This document shows, piece after piece, positions 23,622 to 34,990 of a stretch of DNA of 64,000 bases. The stretch is from Steromphala cineraria. Its lineage: Eukaryota; Mollusca; Gastropoda; Trochida; Trochidae. Within the stretch, counting starts at the first letter, position 1. Every line of letters starts with the position of its first letter. Where the stretch lies: positions 70,065,060-70,129,059 of the forward strand of contig OU744721.1 of the NCBI GenBank assembly GCA_916613615.1, written 5' to 3'. A program made the translations under genes and the position numbers. The notes under the pieces were generated by a model, which did not search any database, had not been told where the DNA came from, and saw nothing but the letters and a program-made list of their open reading frames with translations.

Positions 23622-26534
23622 CCCCCTTAGCGCCAGCCTGAACATAAATGTACATACACGAAACGCCATTCAGGTGCCGGGGTGTACATAAATGTACATT
23701 CCCTGACATTCCCAACTTAGAACTAAATATACATTTAATGAATTGATAATTAGATATAAATAAATATCTTCTGACTTAAAAAATCTCTCAGCATTAATTT
23801 GGTACCAATATAATAGGTATTCATACATTTTTAATGGAGTTACACCTATTTTTCCAAAATCAACTATAAAACAATTTGAACTTGGCACCATGTTTGACTT
23901 TTTGTTGACGTCACAAAGTGTACATTGAACGAAAAAAAGATAATACGTTATTTTCGTTGCAGGTATTGAAACATAATTGACTGACATTGTTCCTAGATAT
24001 CTAAACTACATCTCCATAAGCTTTGATCATAGTTTTACTCATCGGATAGATCGCGCGTAACTAAAAGTCATCATGTAAACAACTTTCATTTCTGATAAAA
24101 AATGACCGGGCACAGTTTTCGTGATACTACGTAAATATCGCGTTCAATACAGTCGACATTGAACCGAGCATCTTTCTGTCGCATGTAAAAAATGGCGGAT
24201 GCAGTGTCAGTGACGTACTACTAGATTCGCATTCCCTAAAGACTGTCAAAGAGTTCATGTTCGGTACAGAGCGTCTACTGGTCGACTTGACATAATCATC
24301 TTTCATTTTGAAAGCTTGCAGTGAATAATTATTGTATTTTTGTGTGGATAAAATACATTTATTAAACACATTTGGATTGGTATCTGTAATTCACATAACG
24401 GGGGTAGATTAATTTTACCAGTACTTATATTCACTGTAGTACAATAGGTATAAAAGAAAAGAAAACTGTAAGACTATCGGGGACATGGTCAAATTCATTA
24501 TTGGGCAATACTCTATAATTTCGGTTTAAAAAATTGTAGGATTGTCTCACTGTTTGAGTAAGGAAAATATGTACATTCGCTGTCAAACTGTGGAATGTGA
24601 TGAAATATAATGGATTTATTCAGACATGTATCGAGTCAAATTTTGTCAATAATTCGGAATAATTAAACTTGAAAGAATCGTATTAATTTCAATATTTACG
24701 AATACTTTTATTTCGCATGGCAGGTGAAGGGAAAATGGGGATATTTGATATGTGGATTGATCCGATAGACGGTTTCACTTGCGCCAATTTGTCGTCTGGA
24801 AATTAAGCTCGCGACAAGAAGAACTTCCAAACCAGTTCGTTCCGCCCAGATGCGCTCATATCCAATGCCAATGCAAGTTTAGAGTTTGGGTTAATTCAGC
24901 ATGTTATCACAAAACCAAAGTTCAAAAGAAAAAATCTATCAGTATTTAAAATAGGAATGTGTGTTCTTTGTCAATAAATATGAGGCTAAATGAATTATTT
25001 ACAGAATTTCTCAAATGAATTTGACTTATTTGGGTAGGGCTTGAAATAACCAAATGCTGATTTGATTTGAAACTGCATGTCATTTGCCCTGTAAATATAC
25101 TTCAAGATTTGCAGTGGGAGAAGACAACATTTCACATATAAGACTAACAATAATAATATTTGAAATATAATCTTTTGGTTAGATTGTTACAAGTACACAA
25201 TGTTCCCGCCATATTTTTTGCGCGAAATAAATCGTGACATCTCCTAAAGGGGGCGGAGCTTACACGATGAAGGGCCGTCAGTCAAGTTTGACGGCCGGTT
25301 CGGATACATGTATTACTGAGGACACTGGAAGCTTATTTTGGACTTAAATCCAAATAAAATACAATATGATTTTAAAATTTCTGTTTAAAACTTGTACGAT
25401 AGAAGTGTTATGTAAATATGATTTATTTTAGTAAAGTGAGGTGATGACTGTTATTTTTTAGATTTCATTTTTTTCACATTTGTGTGAAATATACTTTGGA
25501 TTTTATACATTTTCACTTGACATATACTTCAATTAATGAGGTTTTTTATGCTTTAGATGTCTATAATACTAAAAACTTTGTTTATAATTGTTTTGTACGC
25601 TATTTCAGCGAAGCTATGATAATCAAAGTTCACAACAAATGCGACCAAACAGTAATGCCGAAATTTGCCGTAACACCGATCCGATTGAATTACCGGATTT
25701 TGTATGAAGTGGGCGTCATATATTTTACTTAAAACATCAAAAGAAAACTATATCAAATGAATGCCTGTGAATTCAATTTTTGCCAATCTTTGATTATGGA
25801 TTTATTTTGTCCATTATTTAATGATCAGTTGATACTTGTGTACGTAGTTGCAAATAGTCACTTGTTTTCAGTTTCCATCTCGCCGAAAACAGTTGTAGTT
25901 TGAAGTCTGATGAATGCAATAGTAATTTCCGTGCTTATGTATCTAAAATTTACATCATATTTAAGATGAGAGAAATATCTATCAGTGGCTGGAATTTCAC
26001 CCAGTATCCATTTGTCATGAAAACAAACGATCGACTGCTATGCATAGTTCATTTTTCGCGCATTGTTTGTCAATGACGTCACAAGAAACAATGTTCAACA
26101 AATTGGTTACAAAAAGATAACTTGTAGAAGTTCCGGATCTAGTAGGTGCATGTAGGAAGTAAACACACCACTGTGATCACTGATATTTCTCTCTAGAAAA
26201 GTGTAAAATAATTTACATTTTATACAAATGGAAACTTTTTCCAAGCATTGGAGGGTCGGGATACCAACATGTAGTTTACTGTATTTACCGTAAAAACACG
26301 GTCTTTCTGTTTGACAGCATCGACAGTCGTCATTCACCTAAATAGTTACAGATTTTTTATATCTGTCATTAGCAAATTAAACTGTGAACAAATGTGTGTA
26401 ATTTGGCGATTTAATGTCGCCGGACAAAAAAGATACAGCTGAATTACGAAAATGTATCAATTTTCGTTGACGTCACAGAAATTTATCTTGCACGGGTTAA
26501 GCGTCAACGTTATTTTTATGAAGCACTAAGGGGG
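23622..26534. mobile_element. piggyBac-like non-autonomous element (2.9 kb)
   Basis: Flanked by TTAA at 23618-23621 and 26535-26538, with inverted ends CCCCCTTAGCGC and CCCCCTTAGTGC. TTAA duplication and ends starting with CCC are the known marks of piggyBac transposons. The left end has two copies of ACATAAATGTACAT just inside the terminus. No 500-residue transposase is present: the longest frames are 105 residues or less. Its own copies of TGACGTCA are at 23906, 26074 and 26468. It has inserted into the CRE-rich composite repeat, whose two halves resume on either side. Confidence 0.65.
26107..26340 (-). other. Cysteine-rich open frame inside the piggyBac-like element
   Basis: A 76-residue minus-strand frame carries eight cysteines in its first half (C.CC......C, then C at 30, 37 and 40) and is preceded by a plausible acceptor (TATTTAG|GTG). 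A cysteine-rich piece is compatible with a leftover of a transposase tail, but I do not recognise the family and the rest of a transposase is not seen. It may be chance. Confidence 0.2.
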
Positions 26535-26675
26535 TTAATGACGTCATAGAGCTATGACGTAACGACAGTTCGGCCAGCAACTCTCCCATCTAGCGCCACC
26601 TTGAAGATTTAAACTTGTATTTCCGGCAAAGAAAACATCAAAAGGTCTTGATTTCCCATTAAAAATGTTTCAGTA

Positions 26676-28904
26676 ATGTGTGACTTTCGCAATTTAAGTA
26701 TAAGATTTGCCCAACGAGCGCTTGACCGGGGAAGATTCTCTGGTGGAATGAGTGTATGTGTTAGCAGGGATGTAAGTGATAACTTCAAGAGAGTTTACCA
26801 TGAGTGGAAAAATATGATGTGCTTTCTTGTGAAGGATAGTAGCCCACCATTATTTATTGGATTTGTTTATATCCATCCTGAGTATTCCCCTGAATATAAG
26901 AATGCAGAAGAAGACGGAATAGCAAGATTTGAATCTAGACTACATCAAATAATGTGTGATTATGGAACTGAAGCTCAGTTTATCATAATGGGCGACTACA
27001 ACGCGAGAACTGGAAACGAAGCAGACTGTATCATCGATGACAATAGCAAATACTTACCACTTGGAGAAGACTATAAAGAAGACAACTACTTGCCTCCCCG
27101 ACACTCATGTGATACTGTTGTGAACAACTACGGATGGCGTCTACTGGAACTCTGCAAGATATTCAGTCTACGAATCGTCAATGGGCGAACGTCGGGAGAC
27201 ACACCGAGTAATTTTACCTTTGTATCAAGGTCTGGTACCAGTGTTGTAGACTATATTCTTGTTTCGGATAATCTATTTAACAAAATATCTGATATGACAG
27301 TCATGCCACGATCGGAATCTGATCATATGCCCCTGTCGTGTAGTCTGAATAACGTCATTAAGTTTGCCCAAGATATCAATCGGATTTATGATATTCCTCT
27401 CCAGAAAGTGCTGAAGTTCAAATGTACAACAGAAGAGGTAGCACAACTGTACAACATCTACAATACAGCAAAGGTCAAGGATATGATAAATGAATTTGAG
27501 GAGCTGCTTGAAAGTGATATTAACAAAGCAATACGAAAAATGACAGATATTGTATCAGCTTTCGGAAAACCAGTCTATTCTGGCTTCAAAACAGCACAAA
27601 ATCGAATGCAACCTGCATGGTTTGATGGGGAGTGTCAGAAGTTAAAGTCGGCAACATACAGAATGTTACACAAAATGAGACGATTTAAGTGCTACTCCAA
27701 CACTGGCCAATACCTGGAAGCAAAGCAAAAATTTAAACAGTGCTGTGAACATAAGAAAAGACTTCATGAAAGAAAAGTAGCAGACGAAATAGAAAACGCC
27801 GCTCGTAACGGTAACTGTAAGCAGTTTTGGAGGATTTTGAAACGGCAGTTTGATGCAAACACATCTACAAACTCCACACTAAATGCTACTAAATGGCAAA
27901 CCTATTTCAAAGATCTACTGAACCCAGATATCACAAGAAACAGTCCTAACAGTGTTATAACTCACTTCATTGATCAACATTCTTGTTATGATTGTGATGG
28001 TCTAGCAAATAATGATGCTTTTTTGGAAGACAAAATTACGGAAGAAGAAATAAAGGAGTCTATACATGGCCTTGTGAATGGGAAATCTCCTGGCCAAGAC
28101 GGTATTCCCCCAGAACTTTTTAAATTAACAAGTGTTTTCTTCATCAAACACCTCATAATGCTTTTCAATAAAGTACTTGACAGTGGAACTTTCCCAGCGG
28201 AATGGAATAATGGAATGGTCATCCCAATCTTCAAATCAGGAGACCCTAACGACCCAAATAATTATAGGGGTATTTCGCTGTTAAACGTAATGGGGAAGAT
28301 ATTCATGGATATTGTCGAGAAACGGTTGCGAAAATGGGTAGATACAAACGAACTTATATCAGAAAGTCAAGCGGGATTTCGTCCTGGATATTCTACAGCA
28401 GACCATTTATTCACGCTTCAAGCACTTTGCTCAAAATATCTTTGTAAATCAAAAGGCAGATTTTACTGCTGTTTCATAGATTTCCGAAAAGCATTTGACT
28501 TGGTGGACAGGAAAAGAATGTTGACTTTACTGCTCCAAAAAGGGTGTCATGGAAAACTGTTAACACTTCTCAAAAACATGTATTCATCAATCAAAGCTTG
28601 TGTGAAAGTACAGGGTCAAACAACTCAGTTATTTTCAACATCTGTAGGTGTCCGACAGGGCTGCGTACTCAGCCCGCTGCTATTTATTCTTTTTATAAAT
28701 GAACTTGTAGCTGCCATGTACAAATCTTCTGCTAGTGGAATATTTGTTACCCAAGATATTGAAGACTTGATGCTCCTTCTTTTTGCAGACGACGTTGTGT
28801 TATTTGCGTCGACAATCATCAATCTACAGAAACAGCTTAACGCACTGGAGGCATATTGGGCGGATTCAGGGCTGCAACTGAACTTAATAAAACCAAGGTT
28901 ATAG
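26676..28904 (+). CDS. LINE ORF2 part 1: endonuclease and reverse transcriptase
   Basis: 742 residues. Residues 1-220 are the back half of an APE-like endonuclease: GDYNART at 106-112, SVVDYILVS near 189-197 and the catalytic SDH at 215-217. The front of the domain (the metal-binding QET-type glutamate) is absent. The reverse transcriptase spans about 440-735 with NGKSPGQDGIPPELFK, GISLLNVMGKIF, SQAGFRPGYSTADHL, CFIDFRKAFDLVDR (first catalytic Asp), GVRQGCVLSPLLF and FADD at 703-706 (second and third Asp). All reverse transcriptase catalytic residues are present. The frame fails at QLNLIKPRL because one base is missing near 28886; the next frame continues as NKTKVIVF. Confidence 0.9.
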   Translation: MCDFRNLSIRFAQRALDRGRFSGGMSVCVSRDVSDNFKRVYHEWKNMMCFLVKDSSPPLFIGFVYIHPEYSPEYKNAEEDGIARFESRLHQIMCDYGTEAQFIIMGDYNARTGNEADCIIDDNSKYLPLGEDYKEDNYLPPRHSCDTVVNNYGWRLLELCKIFSLRIVNGRTSGDTPSNFTFVSRSGTSVVDYILVSDNLFNKISDMTVMPRSESDHMPLSCSLNNVIKFAQDINRIYDIPLQKVLKFKCTTEEVAQLYNIYNTAKVKDMINEFEELLESDINKAIRKMTDIVSAFGKPVYSGFKTAQNRMQPAWFDGECQKLKSATYRMLHKMRRFKCYSNTGQYLEAKQKFKQCCEHKKRLHERKVADEIENAARNGNCKQFWRILKRQFDANTSTNSTLNATKWQTYFKDLLNPDITRNSPNSVITHFIDQHSCYDCDGLANNDAFLEDKITEEEIKESIHGLVNGKSPGQDGIPPELFKLTSVFFIKHLIMLFNKVLDSGTFPAEWNNGMVIPIFKSGDPNDPNNYRGISLLNVMGKIFMDIVEKRLRKWVDTNELISESQAGFRPGYSTADHLFTLQALCSKYLCKSKGRFYCCFIDFRKAFDLVDRKRMLTLLLQKGCHGKLLTLLKNMYSSIKACVKVQGQTTQLFSTSVGVRQGCVLSPLLFILFINELVAAMYKSSASGIFVTQDIEDLMLLLFADDVVLFASTIINLQKQLNALEAYWADSGLQLNLIKPRL

Positions 28905-29983
28905 TTTTTAGAAACGGTGGAAAATTAGCAAATAAGGAAAAATGGACTTATAAAGGACTCCCTATAGAAACAGTTACCTACTATAAATACCTCGGAATCA
29001 TCTTCTCATCACGCCTAGTTTGGACCAAAGCTTGTGACACTCTCGCCTATCAGGCCAGCAGAGCATGCCTTGCAGTAAACAGGATTCTGCAGACAAATTC
29101 TGAAATTTCATTTTCAACCGCCTGTACCATATTCGATAGAAAAGTTTTACCAATCCTCATTTATGGAGCAGAAGTGTGGGGATGTACGTTTTCAGCCTCT
29201 ATCGAAAAAGTCCAGACAAACTTCTTTAAACATCTCTTCAAAGTTGGAAAGTTCGCTTCAAACAAAGCAATTTTAGGCGACACCGGTAGACATCTAATTT
29301 TTGTGTCTACTCAAGTAAAAGCCATCAAGTATTGGATAAAAGCAGTACGAATGCCATCTGATCGCTTACCACACCAGTGTTACCGAATGCTTAAATCCCT
29401 TGATGATACAGGAAAAAGAAATTGGACATCCGGAATACGAGAAACTTTGTTTAGAATAGGATTTTCACATGTATGGATTGCGCAGGATGTTGGGGATTTA
29501 AATATGTTTCTATCATGTCTATTAAACCGCCTGAAAGACATTGCACTTCAAAACTGGCATCAAGAAATAAGCAGTTCAAACTACCTAACGCATTACGCTT
29601 CATTAAAGTTCTCATTGGAAAAGGAATCATACATCGATAACATCAGGAACAAACAGCTATTAAGAGTCTATTTCAAGTTCAGAGCATCTTTAACTAACTT
29701 TAAAATAAATGCAACTAGAAGGAAGACAAGTGCACCCTCAATTAACCCTACCTGTGATAACTGTAACTTGAAACTGCCTGAAGATGAACACCACGTATTT
29801 TTCGTTTGTGATAAATATAATGGAGCCAGGTCCTTATACATACAGAGTCTACAATCATTCTACAAAGGCCCACTCAACATCCAAACAATCTTCACGTCGC
29901 ACAGCAGCAATGTACAGAATTTAACAGCAATTTTCCTACGCCAACTTTTTACATTAAGATCTAAATGCAATGAATCAAAATGA
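28887..29983 (+). pseudogene. LINE ORF2 part 2: thumb and C-terminal zinc knuckle (frameshifted)
   Basis: Continuation of the same protein in the next frame, starting at NKTKVIVF after the single-base loss, about 365 residues. It contains the YKYLGIIFSS block that follows the reverse transcriptase active site in LINEs and, near the end (29753-29810), a C-x2-C-x11-H-x4-C zinc-knuckle-like group (CDNC...EDEHHVFFVC). It ends in a normal stop 78 bases before the poly(A) tract. The open frame as such could start at 28856, but those first residues are out of frame with the real protein. Confidence 0.85.
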
Positions 29984-30074
29984 TCACGTTTAAATCAATA
30001 CTGTATCTGTCAACTGTATTATAGGTCTTATGGCCAAAATATTACTGAATAAACAATTTGAAAAAAAAAAAATA

Positions 30075-30680
30075 TAAGATTTTTCATCTATATCTCTGAA
30101 CTGAAATAGAAGATCCATGCGAATCATGAATGGATGCAAAAAAGTTCCGTCAACCAATGAAAAGGCGTGTTATTTTTAGAAAAACTGTAATTCCCATGAC
30201 CATTATGCAAACTTTAATACCCGGCATATCCTTGCCCGCTTGGGTAAGAAATGATCTTCTGATGACTCTGAATTAACAAAATACATGTAAGTGATTTAGA
30301 GGTTTGAGGTTACCTCATCGTTATGCAGAGAGGGTAACCTACAGGTAATTACTTAGGTTCTATATTACAATTTAGGAACAAATTCCAGATATATTGATAT
30401 CTAAATCATTCCATTACAACAAACTTTTCATCCCTTTGGGGTAATAAAATGAGGAAATGATACAATCTGAAATTGAACCAATGAGTCCTTTATTCATTTC
30501 AATTTCAATCATATCCATGGGAATTGTAATGATTTATTATATATTATTATCATTACTCATCATTCGAATAACATACATGTTGCTATATTGTTCATAGATG
30601 CGGCAAGGTATACGTTTCTATTAGTTTAGACGCATAAGTTACAAGACGTGTGTGAGTCCATTGTACATATATTACATGAA
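30075..30680. other. Gene-free region
   Basis: No open frame. About 30630-30690 resembles 49760-49830 (both contain AGACGTGTGTGA), marking another dispersed repeat of unknown class. Confidence 0.4.
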
Positions 30681-30689
30681 GTTAATATG

Positions 30690-30990
30690 TTCATTTTATA
30701 TTTTAAATAGTTCACTGATAATTGTAAGTTAATGCTAAATGTATTAATTTGACAGTGTCAATAATCACATTACACAAGTCAATCATCCACAATCAGAGGA
30801 CAAAGTTCACATAAAATACCTTGGCAGCTATTTTGTGTGAACACCTTTAATTCAATTTGTGTAAGAAAAAGGAATTGCTTGGCTAATTTAGTTTATAAAC
30901 ATTGTCTTTCAATTGGAACCATCATTTTTCGTTTTCCTGACATCACCTTATATTCCCCATAAAACGTGCTACTGTCTCTCTAATGTCTTC
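30690..30990. mobile_element. TTAA-type MITE, copy 3 (5' truncated)
   Basis: Matches the 5.34 kb copy from GATAATTGTAAGTTAATGC to the right terminus AAAACGTGCTACTGTCTC, but lacks the left terminal repeat and has a short internal loss near 30875. Confidence 0.8.
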
Positions 30991-30999
30991 TTGTGTGAG

Positions 31000-33900
31000 T
31001 AAAAAAAACTTTACATCAGCTAAAAGCTTATTATATTCATTTTCTGAAATTTCTATAGAATGAGTGAATATTCATCTTAATTTAGTTACCAATCACTTTT
31101 AGTTGTTACAGATCTTATATATAATTAAAGCAGGCTTTTAATATTTTGAATGATTGCAAGTTGCAGACAATTTGAATTGTTCAATTACTTTGATAATAGT
31201 GTGTGAAAATATTATGGTGTACAAAATTTGATGGAAAGTGAGAACGGATTCAACGATTGATTGAATTAGAAGATCAATTTATGTTCACGCCTCAGAGCTC
31301 TGCTCTGCCTAGAAATGTACATTACTTGAAAACATCACGATTTAGATACATTTAAATTGAATAAAGGTGTTATACTTCTCATTAGTAATGTATGGGCTTC
31401 TCAAATCACTTCACTTAATGGAACTGTTCCTGCAGCCAAAAAGATTCAAATAATTTTAAAATGGTTTTAAGGAATTTATTATTTACAAAAGGCATCTTCG
31501 ATAAATTGTTGAATTGAAATGAAGTAACAATTAATTTTTAGTATTTGTTTTTTTACAAATAAATTGGCCCAATATGGTTAGGACTCTATAATAATTTTTA
31601 AAAACTTTTCCGGATAAATTGTAGGCTTTAAATCAATAGCTTGATAAAGTGTGTACATGACAAATTAGAATTGAGATTTCGTCATCGTTGGCAGACTCAA
31701 GTCTGGTTACCAATCTAATTTAGCTTTTTAACTTTAGTTGCAGGGATCGGACATCGACTGAATAACATACTTAAAAGCAGACAGTATTCAAATAGAGAAA
31801 CTATTGAAAGAATTTAAGAAGAACTGACTGACAACACCCCTTTCAACCAGAGGCCTTATTTCAAACAAGAAGTTGTTACTATCAGTCAAACGTTAATTTC
31901 TGAGGTCATAAGTCTAGGTCGTCTATACAGTTGATGAGTAGACATCATGCTCAGACATGTCATGTAGAGGACAGAGAATGATTTATATTAAAACATGGGT
32001 ATAGCCTGACGGGTATTCCAATAATTTACTTAAAAAATCATTGCATTTAGATAGCAGTATCTGACGTTTTGAGGTACTGACCTTTTGTCATAAGTGAAAG
32101 AGATTTTGGTTACCCCTGAAGATTTTTACAAAAGGTCTTGATCGCCTCGTGACTTATTTCACATAGACTTGTAATTGAAGTCTATTTGGAAAACTAACAA
32201 AAACAATTTAGGCAGGTTTCCATACACTAACTGCTTTTCATATTTGCCAAAATAATCACGTCCAGAATAATTTGTCGTTTTGAATCAGTCGTGTAACCGC
32301 AAATAAAAGACCTAGTTATTGTTTTCTCAAACAACAGTTATAATAACTAGAATGTAATTTGCGGATGTTCTACGTTGCCAGTCTCACTATACCCACGTTT
32401 TTATTCAAAAAGTTGTTTAAACAAGTCAGATTGACCTTCAATACAATCGCAAATAAAAAGAGAGTTACGCTCTGAATAAAGACAGTTTAATGCAAGAAAC
32501 GTCAGTAAAATAGAAACCTATTTTGAAATGTCTTATCTCAGGCTATTCTATCGCTGTTACTTCAATTTAATTCTTCATGGAAATAGAGAGAGGTGATTTT
32601 AAAGATAAAACTCTACATTAATTTAACTAAAGTTAGACTTGAAATTGAATTTGCGATTCCTTGTGCTAGTGTTAAAACATTTCAAAAAAAATTCTAGAAC
32701 CGTTAGAATAAAAATAATATTTAGAATAAAAACAAGAATGACCGCATGTATTATTCTATGACTATTATGTCACACTATTTGCAGTAGAACAATTCTTACA
32801 TGTAACAACTATTTAATAACTTGCGTACCCGCAAAACTTAGCAAACGGTTTCATCAACGTTCAGCACAAAGCTAAAGACTGAAAGCATTTCCTTTGGTAC
32901 TGATCTTGTCGAGTACCTTGCGGGATTCAAATCAACATCATCAATCGTATATGTAACCAGACACGTAATGGTTAAGCTTTTGAATTAACAAAAAAATGTC
33001 ATTCATTGTCACTTTTCAATTTTTTTTTTTATTATTTATATGGAGAGGTTTTTTGTGTTTAAGTATTTTTCCCCGTTTTGTGTTACATATGGTTACATGT
33101 GATTTTCACTAACATACAACATAGTAGTAGTAACAGGATACAGTATACAGTTTGATATGAACAACTTGATAAAATTGGTAACATACGAAAAGGTATGAAC
33201 TTCCAAACTTGGATTTTCAGTCAAGGTTCTTTTTCAAAATTAAGTGAAAACAAGGACTATGCGAAGGGTGTTTTGCTAGTCATTAAACAGCAAGTGGCAG
33301 GTTGACCAACATTTGGTTATGGTTAAGTGTTTAAATTATAAATTTTTTTTTATTCATTGTCACTTTTAAATTAAAAAAGATGTTATTATAAGGTATAAGA
33401 AAGTATTATTGCAGAGTAGAGTAGCTTATTTTTACTCTACTAAGTTGCTGTCAATTTTTCTAATTAACTCTAAAATTTGTCAAATTTTCGGTTAATTCAA
33501 TTTGAATTGAATAGAAAACATTTTTGCCTATTAATCGCATTATTTGATAATCACCTATAAACCATTTATTTGATATCCAAAATTGATTTATGCATGAAAT
33601 TTTAAGAAAATGATAGGCGGTCATTCTGATGTGTATTGTGATTTAATACACTTAATACCTAAAACCTAATACATCGAAATCATGTATTTTAAAACAATTG
33701 TCCTCGTTTAGTCATTGATAATGTATCGCTGCAAGATTACCCGACAGCTTAAGTTCATTTAACAAGCTGTCTTCTGATTGGACCATTCTACTTCAGTTCA
33801 GCGGGTTGAAATGCTAGCACAGAAAATTACAACCAATGATGTCAAGGGCGGTACGGGAAAGGTTTAGGAAGTTTTTCGTTTCAGCCGTGACGTTGTGAAG
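31000..33900. other. Gene-free AT-rich region
   Basis: No frame of 60 codons or more and no recognised element. Confidence 0.5.
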
Positions 33901-33909
33901 ATGTCTATG

Positions 33910-34990
33910 GTCATCTCAAAACAAGGACAAGTTGAAGTATGACACAAATATGCATTAAGAGATTTTAGTAGAAACAGGACTGCCCAGGAGGAGCACTATA
34001 GCCTATGAACGAACTTTGTGTGCTTCCTTTGAACGAATTCAACTCCTAATAATTCCATGTTGATCTACCAATAAGGCCAAACTTCAGATGATTACACTTT
34101 CAATTAATAATGAAGTAATGAACAGTAATAATGAATAACTTAATAATGAATAACGTTTGAAAATTTAAGAAGTGCTATGGTTGATGAATTTGTATAGGTT
34201 TTTTGTAATACCATGCAATCATAATATAAGTTGTATGTAATACGGTCTGCTGTAACATCTTTGTAGAAATGTTGCCCAGAGCCGCAAAGATGGTATTATG
34301 TTTTGAATCATGTCTTCCAATACAATGCAATCATACGTATATGTATTCATTAGTTGAAGATTTTGTATTGAAACAGAATTATATAATGAATTTCATAATC
34401 AGCAATGGAGGTTGCTAAGCATCATTATCAAAAACTCGTAAATCATTGATACTTTTGAAACTGAAAAAGAAATCTCATATATTAAAACCTAATTGGTTTC
34501 TATATGCTTGACATTGGTAGAATATATAGTATTTAACCTAAGCAAACACCACAAATACAAGAGTTTCATACAAATAAAACAATAATTTGTTTTCATGACT
34601 TACTAAAAATTGTTTCAAATATGAATATCTAATTTACTCTTGGATTCTTAAAGATTTATATTTTAAAGTCTTTCCGTCAGAATACTTCAAAGAAAGGCAG
34701 TCATTACTTCTGAAACAACGGGTAATTTCGGCACATGTTCGCAACATTTATGTGACAAGTCAATTTGTTTCTGTAGACCCAAACTGTATCTAATCTCATA
34801 CATATAAATAGTGTGCTACTTCCTGTCAGTGATGTTCTATCAACTTGGCTAGGGACATTGTCAAGAAGTCATCGGGAGACTTCTTTTGAGACTGAAACGA
34901 AACTCAATCTACATTTTACTCATGTAGTTTTCTCAAGATATTTACATTAAGCAATAGGACTGTGGCTTTTATAGGTATTCAGCATGTATA
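33910..34990. repeat. Dispersed long repeat B, copy 1 (left part)
   Basis: Matches 62675-63590 in the same orientation (for example GAACTTTGTGTGCTTCC, AATAATGAAGTAATGAACAG, TCTGAAACAACGGGTAATTT). Its right part continues at 36142-36245 after a Ginger-type insertion. The 3' portion, with GACAAG.CAATTTGTTTC, is also shared with repeat A. Confidence 0.85.

Larger units (their letters stand above)
26676..30072 (+). mobile_element. LINE retrotransposon (APE endonuclease type), nearly intact
   Basis: A plus-strand non-LTR element with an endonuclease-reverse transcriptase polyprotein, a C-terminal zinc knuckle, a polyadenylation signal AATAAA (30048-30053) and a run of twelve A residues (30061-30072). 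The N-terminal part of the endonuclease is missing, so it is probably 5'-truncated, which is usual for LINEs. Only one frameshift (about 28886) breaks the coding region. I leave the clade open between the L1, I and Jockey groups. Confidence 0.9.

Noticed and set aside
24192..24225. AAAATGGCGGATGCAGTG, a good start-codon context giving MADAVSVTYY
   Set aside because: Stops after ten codons with no clear donor; no transposase continues from it.
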